Shown here piece by piece: positions 56,572-64,000 of a stretch of 64,000 nucleotides of DNA. The DNA lies in assembly GCF_001292705.1 (NCBI RefSeq), contig NZ_LGAK01000004.1, positions 1 to 64,000 on the forward strand, in the 5' to 3' direction. This DNA is from Marinagarivorans algicola (GTDB lineage: Bacteria > Pseudomonadota > Gammaproteobacteria > Pseudomonadales > Cellvibrionaceae). The notes beneath the pieces were generated by a model. It did no database searches. It was not told the origin of the DNA and worked only from the letters and a program-made list of their open reading frames with translations. Position 1 is the stretch's first letter, and each line of letters begins with the position of its first letter. Position numbers and translations under genes: made by a program.

Positions 56572-59010
56572 TTAAAGCTTCCAAATATCGTTTGCATACT
56601 CTGTAATGGTACGATCACTCGAAAAACGCCCGCTAGCAGCTGTATTGAAAATACTTTTTTTCACCCATAATTCGCGATTTTGATAACATTCGATCGCTCG
56701 CTGCTGCTCATCGATATAACCCCTAAAATCAGCCGCGACCATCCAAGGGTCATGAGGGTTGCGAATTGAATTCACAATAGGGTCAAATAAATTTGATTCG
56801 AACAAGCTAAAGTGCCCACACTCTAGTAGCTGCATAACACGAGATAAGTCAACATCGCTCTCAATAATTTGATTTGGCGTACAAGCAACTCGATGCGCAG
56901 AAATTTCTTCTACTTTCAAACCAAATAAAAAGAAATTGGAAGCTCCTACAGCCTCCAATATTTCAATATTTGCACCATCATAAGTACCAATAGTTAAAGC
57001 GCCGTTCATCATGAATTTCATATTGCCGGTGCCTGAAGCCTCTTTACCCGCTGTGGAAATCTGCTCAGATAAATCGGCAGCTGGTGCAATAACCTCCATT
57101 GCAGATACACAATAATTGGGCAAAAATACAACCTGTAATAACGATGCGACATTTGGGTCAGAGTTCACGACTGACGCCACATTATTGGCAAGCTTAATTA
57201 TTAATTTGGCCAAGTAATAGCCCGGTGCAGCCTTTCCACCAATGAGCACACAGCGCGGCTGTAAGCCTTGCGTGTCGCCTCTTGCTATACGATCATACAA
57301 ATGAATAACATGCATAATATTCAGCAATTGGCGTTTATATTCATGTATTCGCTTTACCTGCACATCAAACAGACTATCCGGATTAAAAGTAACACCTGTA
57401 TTCGATTTAACAAGATCAGATAAACGCGCTTTATTTTGACGTTTTATGTTAGCCCATTGCTGCGTAAACGATTGATCATTTACACAAGCACGTAGCGCTT
57501 CTAACTGAGATAGATCTTTTTGCCATGCATCACCAATCGACTGAGTGATCAAATCTGCCAGACTTGGGTTACAATGAGAGAGCCATCTACGCGGTGTCAC
57601 GCCATTCGTTTTATTATTAAACTTATGAGGCCAGAGTTCATAAAAATCTCTAAAAAGATCCTCCTTGAGAAGCCTAGAATGCAATACTGCAACGCCATTC
57701 ACACTAAAGCTACCCACAATACCTAAGTAAGCCATACGCACCATAGGCTCGTCACCTTCTTCGATCAGTGACATCCTTCGCTGGCGCTCAGTATCGCCAG
57801 GCCAGCGCTGCGCAACCTGAACTAAAAAGCGTGCATTAATTTCATAAATAATTTCGAGTAGCCTAGGCAGCAAGGCACTGAACAAGTGTACCGACCAACG
57901 TTCTAGCGCTTCGGGTAATAAAGTATGGTTTGTGTATGCCATCGTATTATTCGTTATCGCCCACGCGGCATCCCACTCTAGTCGATGCTCATCCATTAAT
58001 AGGCGCATTAACTCTGCAATAGCAATCGTCGGATGAGTATCATTTAACTGAAAACAGTTTTTATCCGCAAAATGAGCAAAGCCTCCACAATGCTCCAAGT
58101 GCTGCTCTATAACATCTTGCAAGCTGGCCGATGCTAAAAAGTATTGCTGCCTTAAACGTAACTCTTTGCCATTTTCACTGGCATCGTTAGGATATAACAC
58201 CATCGTAATTTGTTCGGCTAAGTTTTTTTCAGCTACTGCCTCAGCATAATCACCAGCATTAAATTCATTGAGATTAAATTCATCTGTTGCAGTCGCCTTC
58301 CAGAGCCGTAAGGTATTGACAGTTTGGGTATTGTAGCCGGGAATAGGCATATCGTAGGCCAGCGCATAAATATCGCTAGTATCGACCCAGCGCATATGGC
58401 GAGCACCCAGATCGTCTGTATAAGACTCTGTACGACCATGAAACTGAATACGCCGGCGATGATCTGGGCGCTCCAACTCCCAAGGATTACCATCTCTTAA
58501 CCAGTGATCAGGAGACTCTATTTGCCGCCCTGATTCGAGTGATTGATGAAACATACCGTATTCATAACGAATACCGTAGCCCATTACAGGGTAATTAAGT
58601 GTCGCACAACTATCTAAAAAACACGCGGCTAAACGCCCTAAACCACCATTACCTAAGCCAGCATCAATTTCTTCGGTTTCCAGATCTTCTAGCGTGCAAC
58701 CGTAGCTGTGTAATGCCTGCTCGACCTCGGCTTGCGCGCCTATATTCTTGATCGCATTACTCAGGCTGCGACCTAATAAAAATTCTAACGATAAATAATA
58801 AACACGCTTAGGCTGAGCCGCATTTTCTTGTTCGCGCGTGACACGCCAGCGCTCCATTAAACGATCACGAACAGTCAAAGCCAAAGCTTTTAATAGATAA
58901 GGCGTTTTAACTCGGCTATCAAAACGTCCTAATGTAAAGTTATAGTGCCGCTGTAGATCACAAGCAATATCGGTATTATTCAGTGAGGGTTTTGCGCCTT
59001 TATTTTTCAT
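56572..59010 (-). CDS. glgP: Glycogen/maltodextrin phosphorylase GlgP
   Basis: GlgP cleaves alpha-1,4 ends of glycogen with phosphate to give glucose-1-phosphate. The 812-aa protein belongs to GT35, with N-terminal YYLSLEFLLGRSL, central GNGGLGRLAACFLDS, RIHEYKRQLLN, and the PLP-binding lysine (about K665) in GTGNMKFMMNGAL. AAGG precedes the ATG. It sits between glgX and glgC on the same strand. Confidence 0.97.
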   Translation of the reverse strand: MKNKGAKPSLNNTDIACDLQRHYNFTLGRFDSRVKTPYLLKALALTVRDRLMERWRVTREQENAAQPKRVYYLSLEFLLGRSLSNAIKNIGAQAEVEQALHSYGCTLEDLETEEIDAGLGNGGLGRLAACFLDSCATLNYPVMGYGIRYEYGMFHQSLESGRQIESPDHWLRDGNPWELERPDHRRRIQFHGRTESYTDDLGARHMRWVDTSDIYALAYDMPIPGYNTQTVNTLRLWKATATDEFNLNEFNAGDYAEAVAEKNLAEQITMVLYPNDASENGKELRLRQQYFLASASLQDVIEQHLEHCGGFAHFADKNCFQLNDTHPTIAIAELMRLLMDEHRLEWDAAWAITNNTMAYTNHTLLPEALERWSVHLFSALLPRLLEIIYEINARFLVQVAQRWPGDTERQRRMSLIEEGDEPMVRMAYLGIVGSFSVNGVAVLHSRLLKEDLFRDFYELWPHKFNNKTNGVTPRRWLSHCNPSLADLITQSIGDAWQKDLSQLEALRACVNDQSFTQQWANIKRQNKARLSDLVKSNTGVTFNPDSLFDVQVKRIHEYKRQLLNIMHVIHLYDRIARGDTQGLQPRCVLIGGKAAPGYYLAKLIIKLANNVASVVNSDPNVASLLQVVFLPNYCVSAMEVIAPAADLSEQISTAGKEASGTGNMKFMMNGALTIGTYDGANIEILEAVGASNFFLFGLKVEEISAHRVACTPNQIIESDVDLSRVMQLLECGHFSLFESNLFDPIVNSIRNPHDPWMVAADFRGYIDEQQRAIECYQNRELWVKKSIFNTAASGRFSSDRTITEYANDIWKL

Positions 59011-59090
59011 TTATCTACCTTAATTATTGAGTCAATAAAGGCGCACACATGCACCTAACGATACAAGTCTTTAGAGTATGGTTGGCAAGC

Positions 59091-61193
59091 TTATACTGTG
59101 GCTGTCTTATCGGCACCAACAAATACCATAAGACTCTTATCTTCTAGCGTCACACAGGGTTCACATTCCCAGCCGGGCTTTGGCTGACCATTCACAGCTG
59201 CCGTATCAAGCTTTAGTGTCCACTCCCAGCCATTGGGCAGAGTAAATGCCTGTTTGCGGCTATCCGCATTAAACAATGTTAATACGCATTCATGTTCAGG
59301 CTCGGTTGACTCTAGCATCCACCCCAGGACATGATTGTCTTGTTCGTGCCAATCTTTTTCTTCCATAGGATGGCCATCGCGGCTCAACCAAACAATATTA
59401 ACGCTCTGCACCTCATCTTGACCGGGGTCATGAATATATCGCGGACTACGAAACACATGAATACTTTGACGCAACTTAATCACATAACGCGAGAAGTTTT
59501 TTAGTGTCCAATCATCTAATGTCAACTCGGACCAATTAAACCAACTAATTTCACTATCTTGACAGTAAGCATTATTATTTCCTTGCTGACTACGACCAAG
59601 CTCATCACCACCAAGTATCATCGGTGTACCTTGGCTCAATAATACAGTTGCCAATAAATTTCGTTTTTGCCGATTACGGATATCATTAATCGCTTTGTCT
59701 TGTGTTGGGCCCTCGGCACCATGGTTATGACTAAAATTGCCTTTGTGACCATCATTGTTATCTTCTTTGTTCGCGAGATTATGACGATGGTTGTAGCTCA
59801 CCAAATCGCTGGTTGTAAAACCATCATGGCTGGCCACAAAATTAACACTGGCAGAAGGTCTTCGCCCGCCACTTTCAAAAAGATCACTGGAACCATGAAT
59901 ACGTTTAGCAAAATCTGGCAACATGCCGCTATCACCACGCCAAAACCGCCGAACCACATCACGGTATTTATCATTCCACTCACTCCATCCCGCAGGGTAA
60001 TTACCTAGCTGATAGCCGCCAGGCCCTATATCCCATGGTTCTGCGATTAACTTAACATTGGCTAAAACCGGATCTTGCTGCACCGCATCAAAAAAGCCAC
60101 TACAAGGATCAAAGCCATGAGGTTCACGACCTAACACGCTAGCCAAATCAAAACGAAAACCATCTACACCCATCTCGGTAACCCAATAACGCAAGCTATC
60201 CATTACCAATTGTAAAACTCTAGGATGATTAATATTCAGGGTATTGCCGCAACCAGTATCATTAATATAAAAGCGCTTTTCAGCTTCTAATCCATAATAG
60301 CTAGTATTATCAATTCCCCTAAAAGAGTAAGTGGGACCTAACTGATTGCCCTCACCCGTATGGTTATAAACCACATCGAGTAAGACTTCGATACCAGCTT
60401 CATGCAGCGCAGACACCATTTGCTTAAATTCTGCGACCTCATCACTATTAGCATATTCGGCATGAGGGGCAAAAAAGTTTAAGCTGTTATAACCCCAATA
60501 ATTTTTAAGACCTTTATCTTCTACAAATTGATCATGAATAAAACCATGTAAAGGTAAAAATTCAACACTAGTAATACCTAAATCTTTTAAATAACTAATA
60601 ACATCTGGATGCCCAAAACCTAAATAACGACCGCGCAGCTCTGGTGGCAAACGGCGCTGTAGATGAGTAAAACCTTTTAAGTGCACTTCGTAGATAATGG
60701 TATCTTGCCAATCAATAGGCTCGGACAGAGGAGTCGGTGCTGGTGTTGGCTGAACAACTTTAGCCTTGGGTATAAATGCTGCATTGTCATCTTCGTTAAA
60801 ACTAAGATCAGAATCTTTATTCCCTACGTTATAGCCATAGTGAGTATCTGACCAAGTAAATTCCCCCACTAATGCTTTAGCATATGGGTCAACCAGCAGC
60901 TTGTTCGCATTAAAGCGCAAGCCTTTTTGTGGTATGTAATCACCGTGCACTCTATAGCCGTACACTAAACCCGCCTTTGCATTAGCCAATTCGATATGCC
61001 AAACGTTATTTGTTTGCTCAGGCATTTCAACGCGTTTTAATTCTGTTTTTCCATCCTCAGAAAAAATACAGAGCTCAACTTTTTTTGCACCAGTAGAAAA
61101 TAGCGCAAAGTTAATGCCTGCCTGTGTAATTGTGGCACCTAAAGGATAAGGCTTACCTTGTCCTATTTCAAAATGCTCAATGACTGTTTGCAT
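59091..61193 (-). CDS. glgX: Glycogen debranching enzyme GlgX
   Basis: This GH13 alpha-1,6-glucosidase trims phosphorylase-limit glycogen. The 700-aa protein has an N-terminal CBM48 (PLGATITQAGINFALFS) and a catalytic barrel with VVYNHTGEGNQLGP, the nucleophile aspartate (about D349) in GFRFDLASVLGREPHGF, and the acid Glu in LIAEPWDIGPGGYQ. A C-terminal beta domain follows. It lies 80 bases upstream of glgP and 58 bases downstream of glgB, suggesting one operon. Confidence 0.95.
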   Translation of the reverse strand: MQTVIEHFEIGQGKPYPLGATITQAGINFALFSTGAKKVELCIFSEDGKTELKRVEMPEQTNNVWHIELANAKAGLVYGYRVHGDYIPQKGLRFNANKLLVDPYAKALVGEFTWSDTHYGYNVGNKDSDLSFNEDDNAAFIPKAKVVQPTPAPTPLSEPIDWQDTIIYEVHLKGFTHLQRRLPPELRGRYLGFGHPDVISYLKDLGITSVEFLPLHGFIHDQFVEDKGLKNYWGYNSLNFFAPHAEYANSDEVAEFKQMVSALHEAGIEVLLDVVYNHTGEGNQLGPTYSFRGIDNTSYYGLEAEKRFYINDTGCGNTLNINHPRVLQLVMDSLRYWVTEMGVDGFRFDLASVLGREPHGFDPCSGFFDAVQQDPVLANVKLIAEPWDIGPGGYQLGNYPAGWSEWNDKYRDVVRRFWRGDSGMLPDFAKRIHGSSDLFESGGRRPSASVNFVASHDGFTTSDLVSYNHRHNLANKEDNNDGHKGNFSHNHGAEGPTQDKAINDIRNRQKRNLLATVLLSQGTPMILGGDELGRSQQGNNNAYCQDSEISWFNWSELTLDDWTLKNFSRYVIKLRQSIHVFRSPRYIHDPGQDEVQSVNIVWLSRDGHPMEEKDWHEQDNHVLGWMLESTEPEHECVLTLFNADSRKQAFTLPNGWEWTLKLDTAAVNGQPKPGWECEPCVTLEDKSLMVFVGADKTATV

Positions 61194-61251
61194 AGTTAAT
61201 CACTTGTTAAAATTTGCTATTGATTTGAATGGCTACTTGCTGCGGTACTAC

Positions 61252-63459
61252 TCATTTGGATTGCCACTCAAAAAACACAGTCGCCAATGGCGGCAATGTA
61301 ATACAAATTGATTGCTCTCGCCCATGTGCTTTGATTGTATTGGTTTGCACGCCACCGGCATTGCCTTTATCGCTGCCACCATAAATTTTGGCATCGGTAT
61401 TCATAAGCTCTTGATAAAAACCTGCACGTGGCACACCTAAGCAGTAACCTTCGCGTAACACTGGTGTCATATTACTTACCACAACTACAATGTCGTTGTG
61501 CGCTTTACGGGCAAAGGCAAACACAGATGCACCACTATCATCGGCATCTAACCATTCAAACCCTCGCGCTTCGCAGTCATCGTAATGCATGGCTGGCACA
61601 CGCCTGTAAAGATTATTTAAATCTTGAACTAATTGTTTAACACCCGGATGCCAATGATTATCATCCAGTAAATGCCAATCTAAAGAATGATCATGATCCC
61701 ACTCTTTACCTTGCGCAAATTCACAGCCCATAAACAGTAATTTTTTACCAGGATGCCCCCACATAAAACCGTAATAAGCACGTAAATTAGCAAATTTTTG
61801 CCAAGCATCACCTGGCATTTTATCAAGTAGCGAGCCCTTACCATGCACGACTTCGTCATGACTCAGCGGTAGAATAAAATTTTCATTAAAGGCATACAAT
61901 AAACTAAATGTCATATCGTGGTGATGATAACGACGATGAATGGGATCATTAGCCATATAGCGCAAGCTGTCATTCATCCAACCCATATTCCATTTATAAC
62001 CAAAACCTAAGCCACCGGCATAAACCGGATGCGACACACCAGGCCAAGCGGTTGATTCCTCGGCAATCATTAAGGCATTAGGGTAATGCTCATAAACTTT
62101 TTGATTCACTCGCTTGAGCAAGGCAATGGCATCTAGGTTTTCTCGCCCACCGTTGGCGTTAGGTATCCACTCGCCATTTTCACGGCTATAATCGAGATAC
62201 AACATTGAGGCAACAGCGTCCACTCGTAAACCATCAATATGAAATTCATCAAACCAATAGAGCGCATTACTGTATAAAAAATTGGCCACTTCACAACGGC
62301 CATAATTATAAATATAGGTATTCCAATCCGGATGGAAACCTTGTCGAGGGTCAGCGTGTTCATACAAAGGGGAGCCGTCAAAAAAGGCTAATCCATGACC
62401 ATCCGATGGAAAGTGGCCAGGCACCCAATCAATCAAAATGCCGATATCATTTTGATGGCAGCGATCAATGAAGGCTCTGAACTCATCAGGTGTGCCAAAA
62501 CGACTGGTAGGGGCATATAAGCCTACAGGCTGATACCCCCATGAGCCATCAAAGGGAAACTCACTAATGGGCATTAGCTGTATATGCGTAAAGCCCATAG
62601 ATTTGACATACGGTATTAGCTCATCGGCAAAATCTATATAGGTTAAGAATTTTTCACCATTCGAGCCTCTACGCTTCCAAGAACCTAGATGCACCTCGTA
62701 AATACTTACCGCTTCATCCCGATAGCCTTGCTCAGCTTTGCGGGACATCCACTGCTCATCCTTCCAGGCATAGTTTGATGGTGCAATAACACGCGAGGCC
62801 GTTTCAGGAGGTCGTTGTGCAGAGACACCCATAGGATCAGCTTTGAGTGGTAGCACGCCGTGGCTTCGACTTAATATTTCATACTTATATAAAGCCTGAT
62901 CATTAACACCTGGAATAAATAATTCCCATAAGCCACTCGCGGCGTGGTGGCGCATGACATGATGACGACCATCCCAAAAATTAAATTCACCAACGACAGA
63001 AACTCGCTTAGCATTTGGCGCCCATACGGTAAATAAGGTGCCTTGAACACCCTCTACCTCACGAACATGGGCACCCAACCATTGATAAAGCTTCTCGTGA
63101 GTACCCTCACCAAATAAGTACACATCTGTAGGATTTAGCACACTAGGAAAACGGTAAATATCTTCGATAATCATTGTATCGTGACCGTAATGCACTTCAA
63201 ACTGATAGCCATCGCGCGAAGATAAAGAAACTTGAGCCTCAAAAACCCCCGATGGATGAATTTTATTTAATGCTGTTATTGGCGCTTGTGTAGCGCGATC
63301 GATCACCATCACAGAATCTGCATCAGGTAAGAATGTGCGCACAGCGTAATGACCGCTATGCATTTGATGCGGGCCCAATATCGCAAATATATTACCGTGA
63401 TAGGCATGCACAATTGAGTCTAATTCAGCTGCCGATATCATTGCAGACGTTACTTCCAC
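61252..63459 (-). CDS. glgB: 1,4-alpha-glucan branching enzyme GlgB
   Basis: GlgB creates alpha-1,6 branches in glycogen. The 735-aa protein has an N-terminal branching-enzyme domain, then CBM48 (TLFTVWAPNAKRVSVVG). The GH13 barrel has IDWVPGHFPSDGHGL, the nucleophile (about D414) in GLRVDAVASMLYLDYSR, AEESTAWPGVS and LPLSHDEVVHGK. Both the GTG at 63459 (GGGGGA close by) and the ATG at 63441 could start it; I keep the GTG because of the stronger purine tract. It is the second gene of the cluster after malQ. Confidence 0.96.
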   Translation of the reverse strand: MEVTSAMISAAELDSIVHAYHGNIFAILGPHQMHSGHYAVRTFLPDADSVMVIDRATQAPITALNKIHPSGVFEAQVSLSSRDGYQFEVHYGHDTMIIEDIYRFPSVLNPTDVYLFGEGTHEKLYQWLGAHVREVEGVQGTLFTVWAPNAKRVSVVGEFNFWDGRHHVMRHHAASGLWELFIPGVNDQALYKYEILSRSHGVLPLKADPMGVSAQRPPETASRVIAPSNYAWKDEQWMSRKAEQGYRDEAVSIYEVHLGSWKRRGSNGEKFLTYIDFADELIPYVKSMGFTHIQLMPISEFPFDGSWGYQPVGLYAPTSRFGTPDEFRAFIDRCHQNDIGILIDWVPGHFPSDGHGLAFFDGSPLYEHADPRQGFHPDWNTYIYNYGRCEVANFLYSNALYWFDEFHIDGLRVDAVASMLYLDYSRENGEWIPNANGGRENLDAIALLKRVNQKVYEHYPNALMIAEESTAWPGVSHPVYAGGLGFGYKWNMGWMNDSLRYMANDPIHRRYHHHDMTFSLLYAFNENFILPLSHDEVVHGKGSLLDKMPGDAWQKFANLRAYYGFMWGHPGKKLLFMGCEFAQGKEWDHDHSLDWHLLDDNHWHPGVKQLVQDLNNLYRRVPAMHYDDCEARGFEWLDADDSGASVFAFARKAHNDIVVVVSNMTPVLREGYCLGVPRAGFYQELMNTDAKIYGGSDKGNAGGVQTNTIKAHGREQSICITLPPLATVFFEWQSK

Positions 63460-63539
63460 GCTTCCCCCAAAATATTATCAATGCCTGTAAATAGGCTGAT
63501 TCTTAAACTCGATTTATCTAAATTCTTAACAAATCTTTG

Positions 63540-64000
63540 TTAAGGTCGAGCGTTTGCAACTTTATTTAGTGTCGCTATAACACTCTCACGAGCAAATAAT
63601 GTGTCTAAATTCACGGTCAGCTTACGCTGCCAATTGGCGTACTCTGTGCTGGTCCCAGGAACATTAACTGGTGCATCTAGCAACTCTAAATCATCTAACT
63701 GAATAACAAAAATTTGCGAAGCCACTTTGGCTCCACACGCTAAAATCTCCCCCATAAGATCTTCTGTCATCGGTTGTTGTATCTGTACATCAGGCTCTAG
63801 CGCCATATGGATGCCACAACGCTCAAGCCAGCGCAATAAACGATACTTATCATTGGTTCGCTCTTGCTTCACCTGATCTAACGGGACGCTGTCATCTAAA
63901 AGATTCAAGTTCGCGCGCAGTTCAATATCACTACCGGCCCACCAACTCGCAAGCGTTGGAACATCATGATTGGTTAACATAGCCAAAGCACGTGGCATAT
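63540..64000 (-). CDS. malQ: 4-alpha-glucanotransferase MalQ (C-terminal part, cut by window edge)
   Basis: At least 153 codons of the C-terminus are visible. TNHDVPTLASWWAGSD is the conserved acceptor-side motif of GH77, and the following region (LRANLNLLDDSVPLDQVKQER to the end) matches the MalQ C-terminus. It transfers glucan chains between short maltodextrins. The rest lies beyond 64000. It is the first gene of the minus-strand glycogen set visible here and precedes glgB by 80 bases. Confidence 0.85.
   Translation of the reverse strand, partial: MPRALAMLTNHDVPTLASWWAGSDIELRANLNLLDDSVPLDQVKQERTNDKYRLLRWLERCGIHMALEPDVQIQQPMTEDLMGEILACGAKVASQIFVIQLDDLELLDAPVNVPGTSTEYANWQRKLTVNLDTLFARESVIATLNKVANARP

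Overview
The window comes from a gammaproteobacterium with intermediate GC content. Gene orders such as mutL-miaA-hfq-hflX-hflK-hflC-DUF2065-(hisZ)-purA, nrdR-ribD-ribE-ribBX-ribH-nusB-thiL-pgpA and mfd-csiV point to the Cellvibrionales/Pseudomonadales/Alteromonadales area. A marine Cellvibrionaceae-like organism is my best guess; this is inferred from gene order and protein character, not from a database match. The sequence is mostly chromosomal core and I see no transposase, phage gene or CRISPR array.

Layout. 1-10267 (minus): mutL, miaA, hfq, hflX, hflK, hflC, a DUF2065 gene, hisZ and purA. 10569-18040 (plus): the riboflavin supercluster (nrdR, ribD, ribE, ribBX with a dead GTP cyclohydrolase half, ribH, nusB, thiL, pgpA), a retropepsin-like protease and a catalytically intact stand-alone ribA. 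18061-27702 (minus): two transcription units of the predicted amidoligase system. One unit is ATP-grasp, alpha-E, transglutaminase-DUF2126; the other is an ATP-grasp/alpha-E fusion followed by a transglutaminase. A strong terminator separates them. 27884-35568 (plus): a fumarylacetoacetase-family enzyme, a small conserved unknown, a CPA1 sodium/proton antiporter, mfd and csiV. A cold-shock gene follows on the minus strand, then Wzi- and Wza/SLBB-like polysaccharide export proteins on the plus strand.

A tRNA-Val(GAC)/tRNA-Asn(GUU) unit with its own promoter and terminator sits at 40827-41098. It is followed by short tandem repeats and a truncated foreign-looking ORF. 41977-47975 (plus) is a complete Mrp/Mnh multisubunit cation antiporter with fused A and B subunits. 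48216-51886 (minus) carries an ABC exporter, dtd and a TPR-like unknown. From 51943 to the right edge lies a glycogen cluster on the minus strand (glgA, glgC, glgP, glgX, glgB, partial malQ), interrupted by purC on the plus strand.

The glycogen genes form one full cycle: GlgC makes ADP-glucose, GlgA elongates, GlgB branches, GlgP and GlgX degrade, and MalQ recycles short glucans. The riboflavin genes cover the whole route because ribA replaces the dead half of RibBX. The Mrp system and the NhaP-like antiporter fit a sodium-rich habitat. The least understood part is the 18-28 kb amidoligase/transglutaminase block. The most unexpected non-coding signal is a diverged element of about 105 bp found in two convergent intergenic gaps (48051-48154 and 54967-55072).
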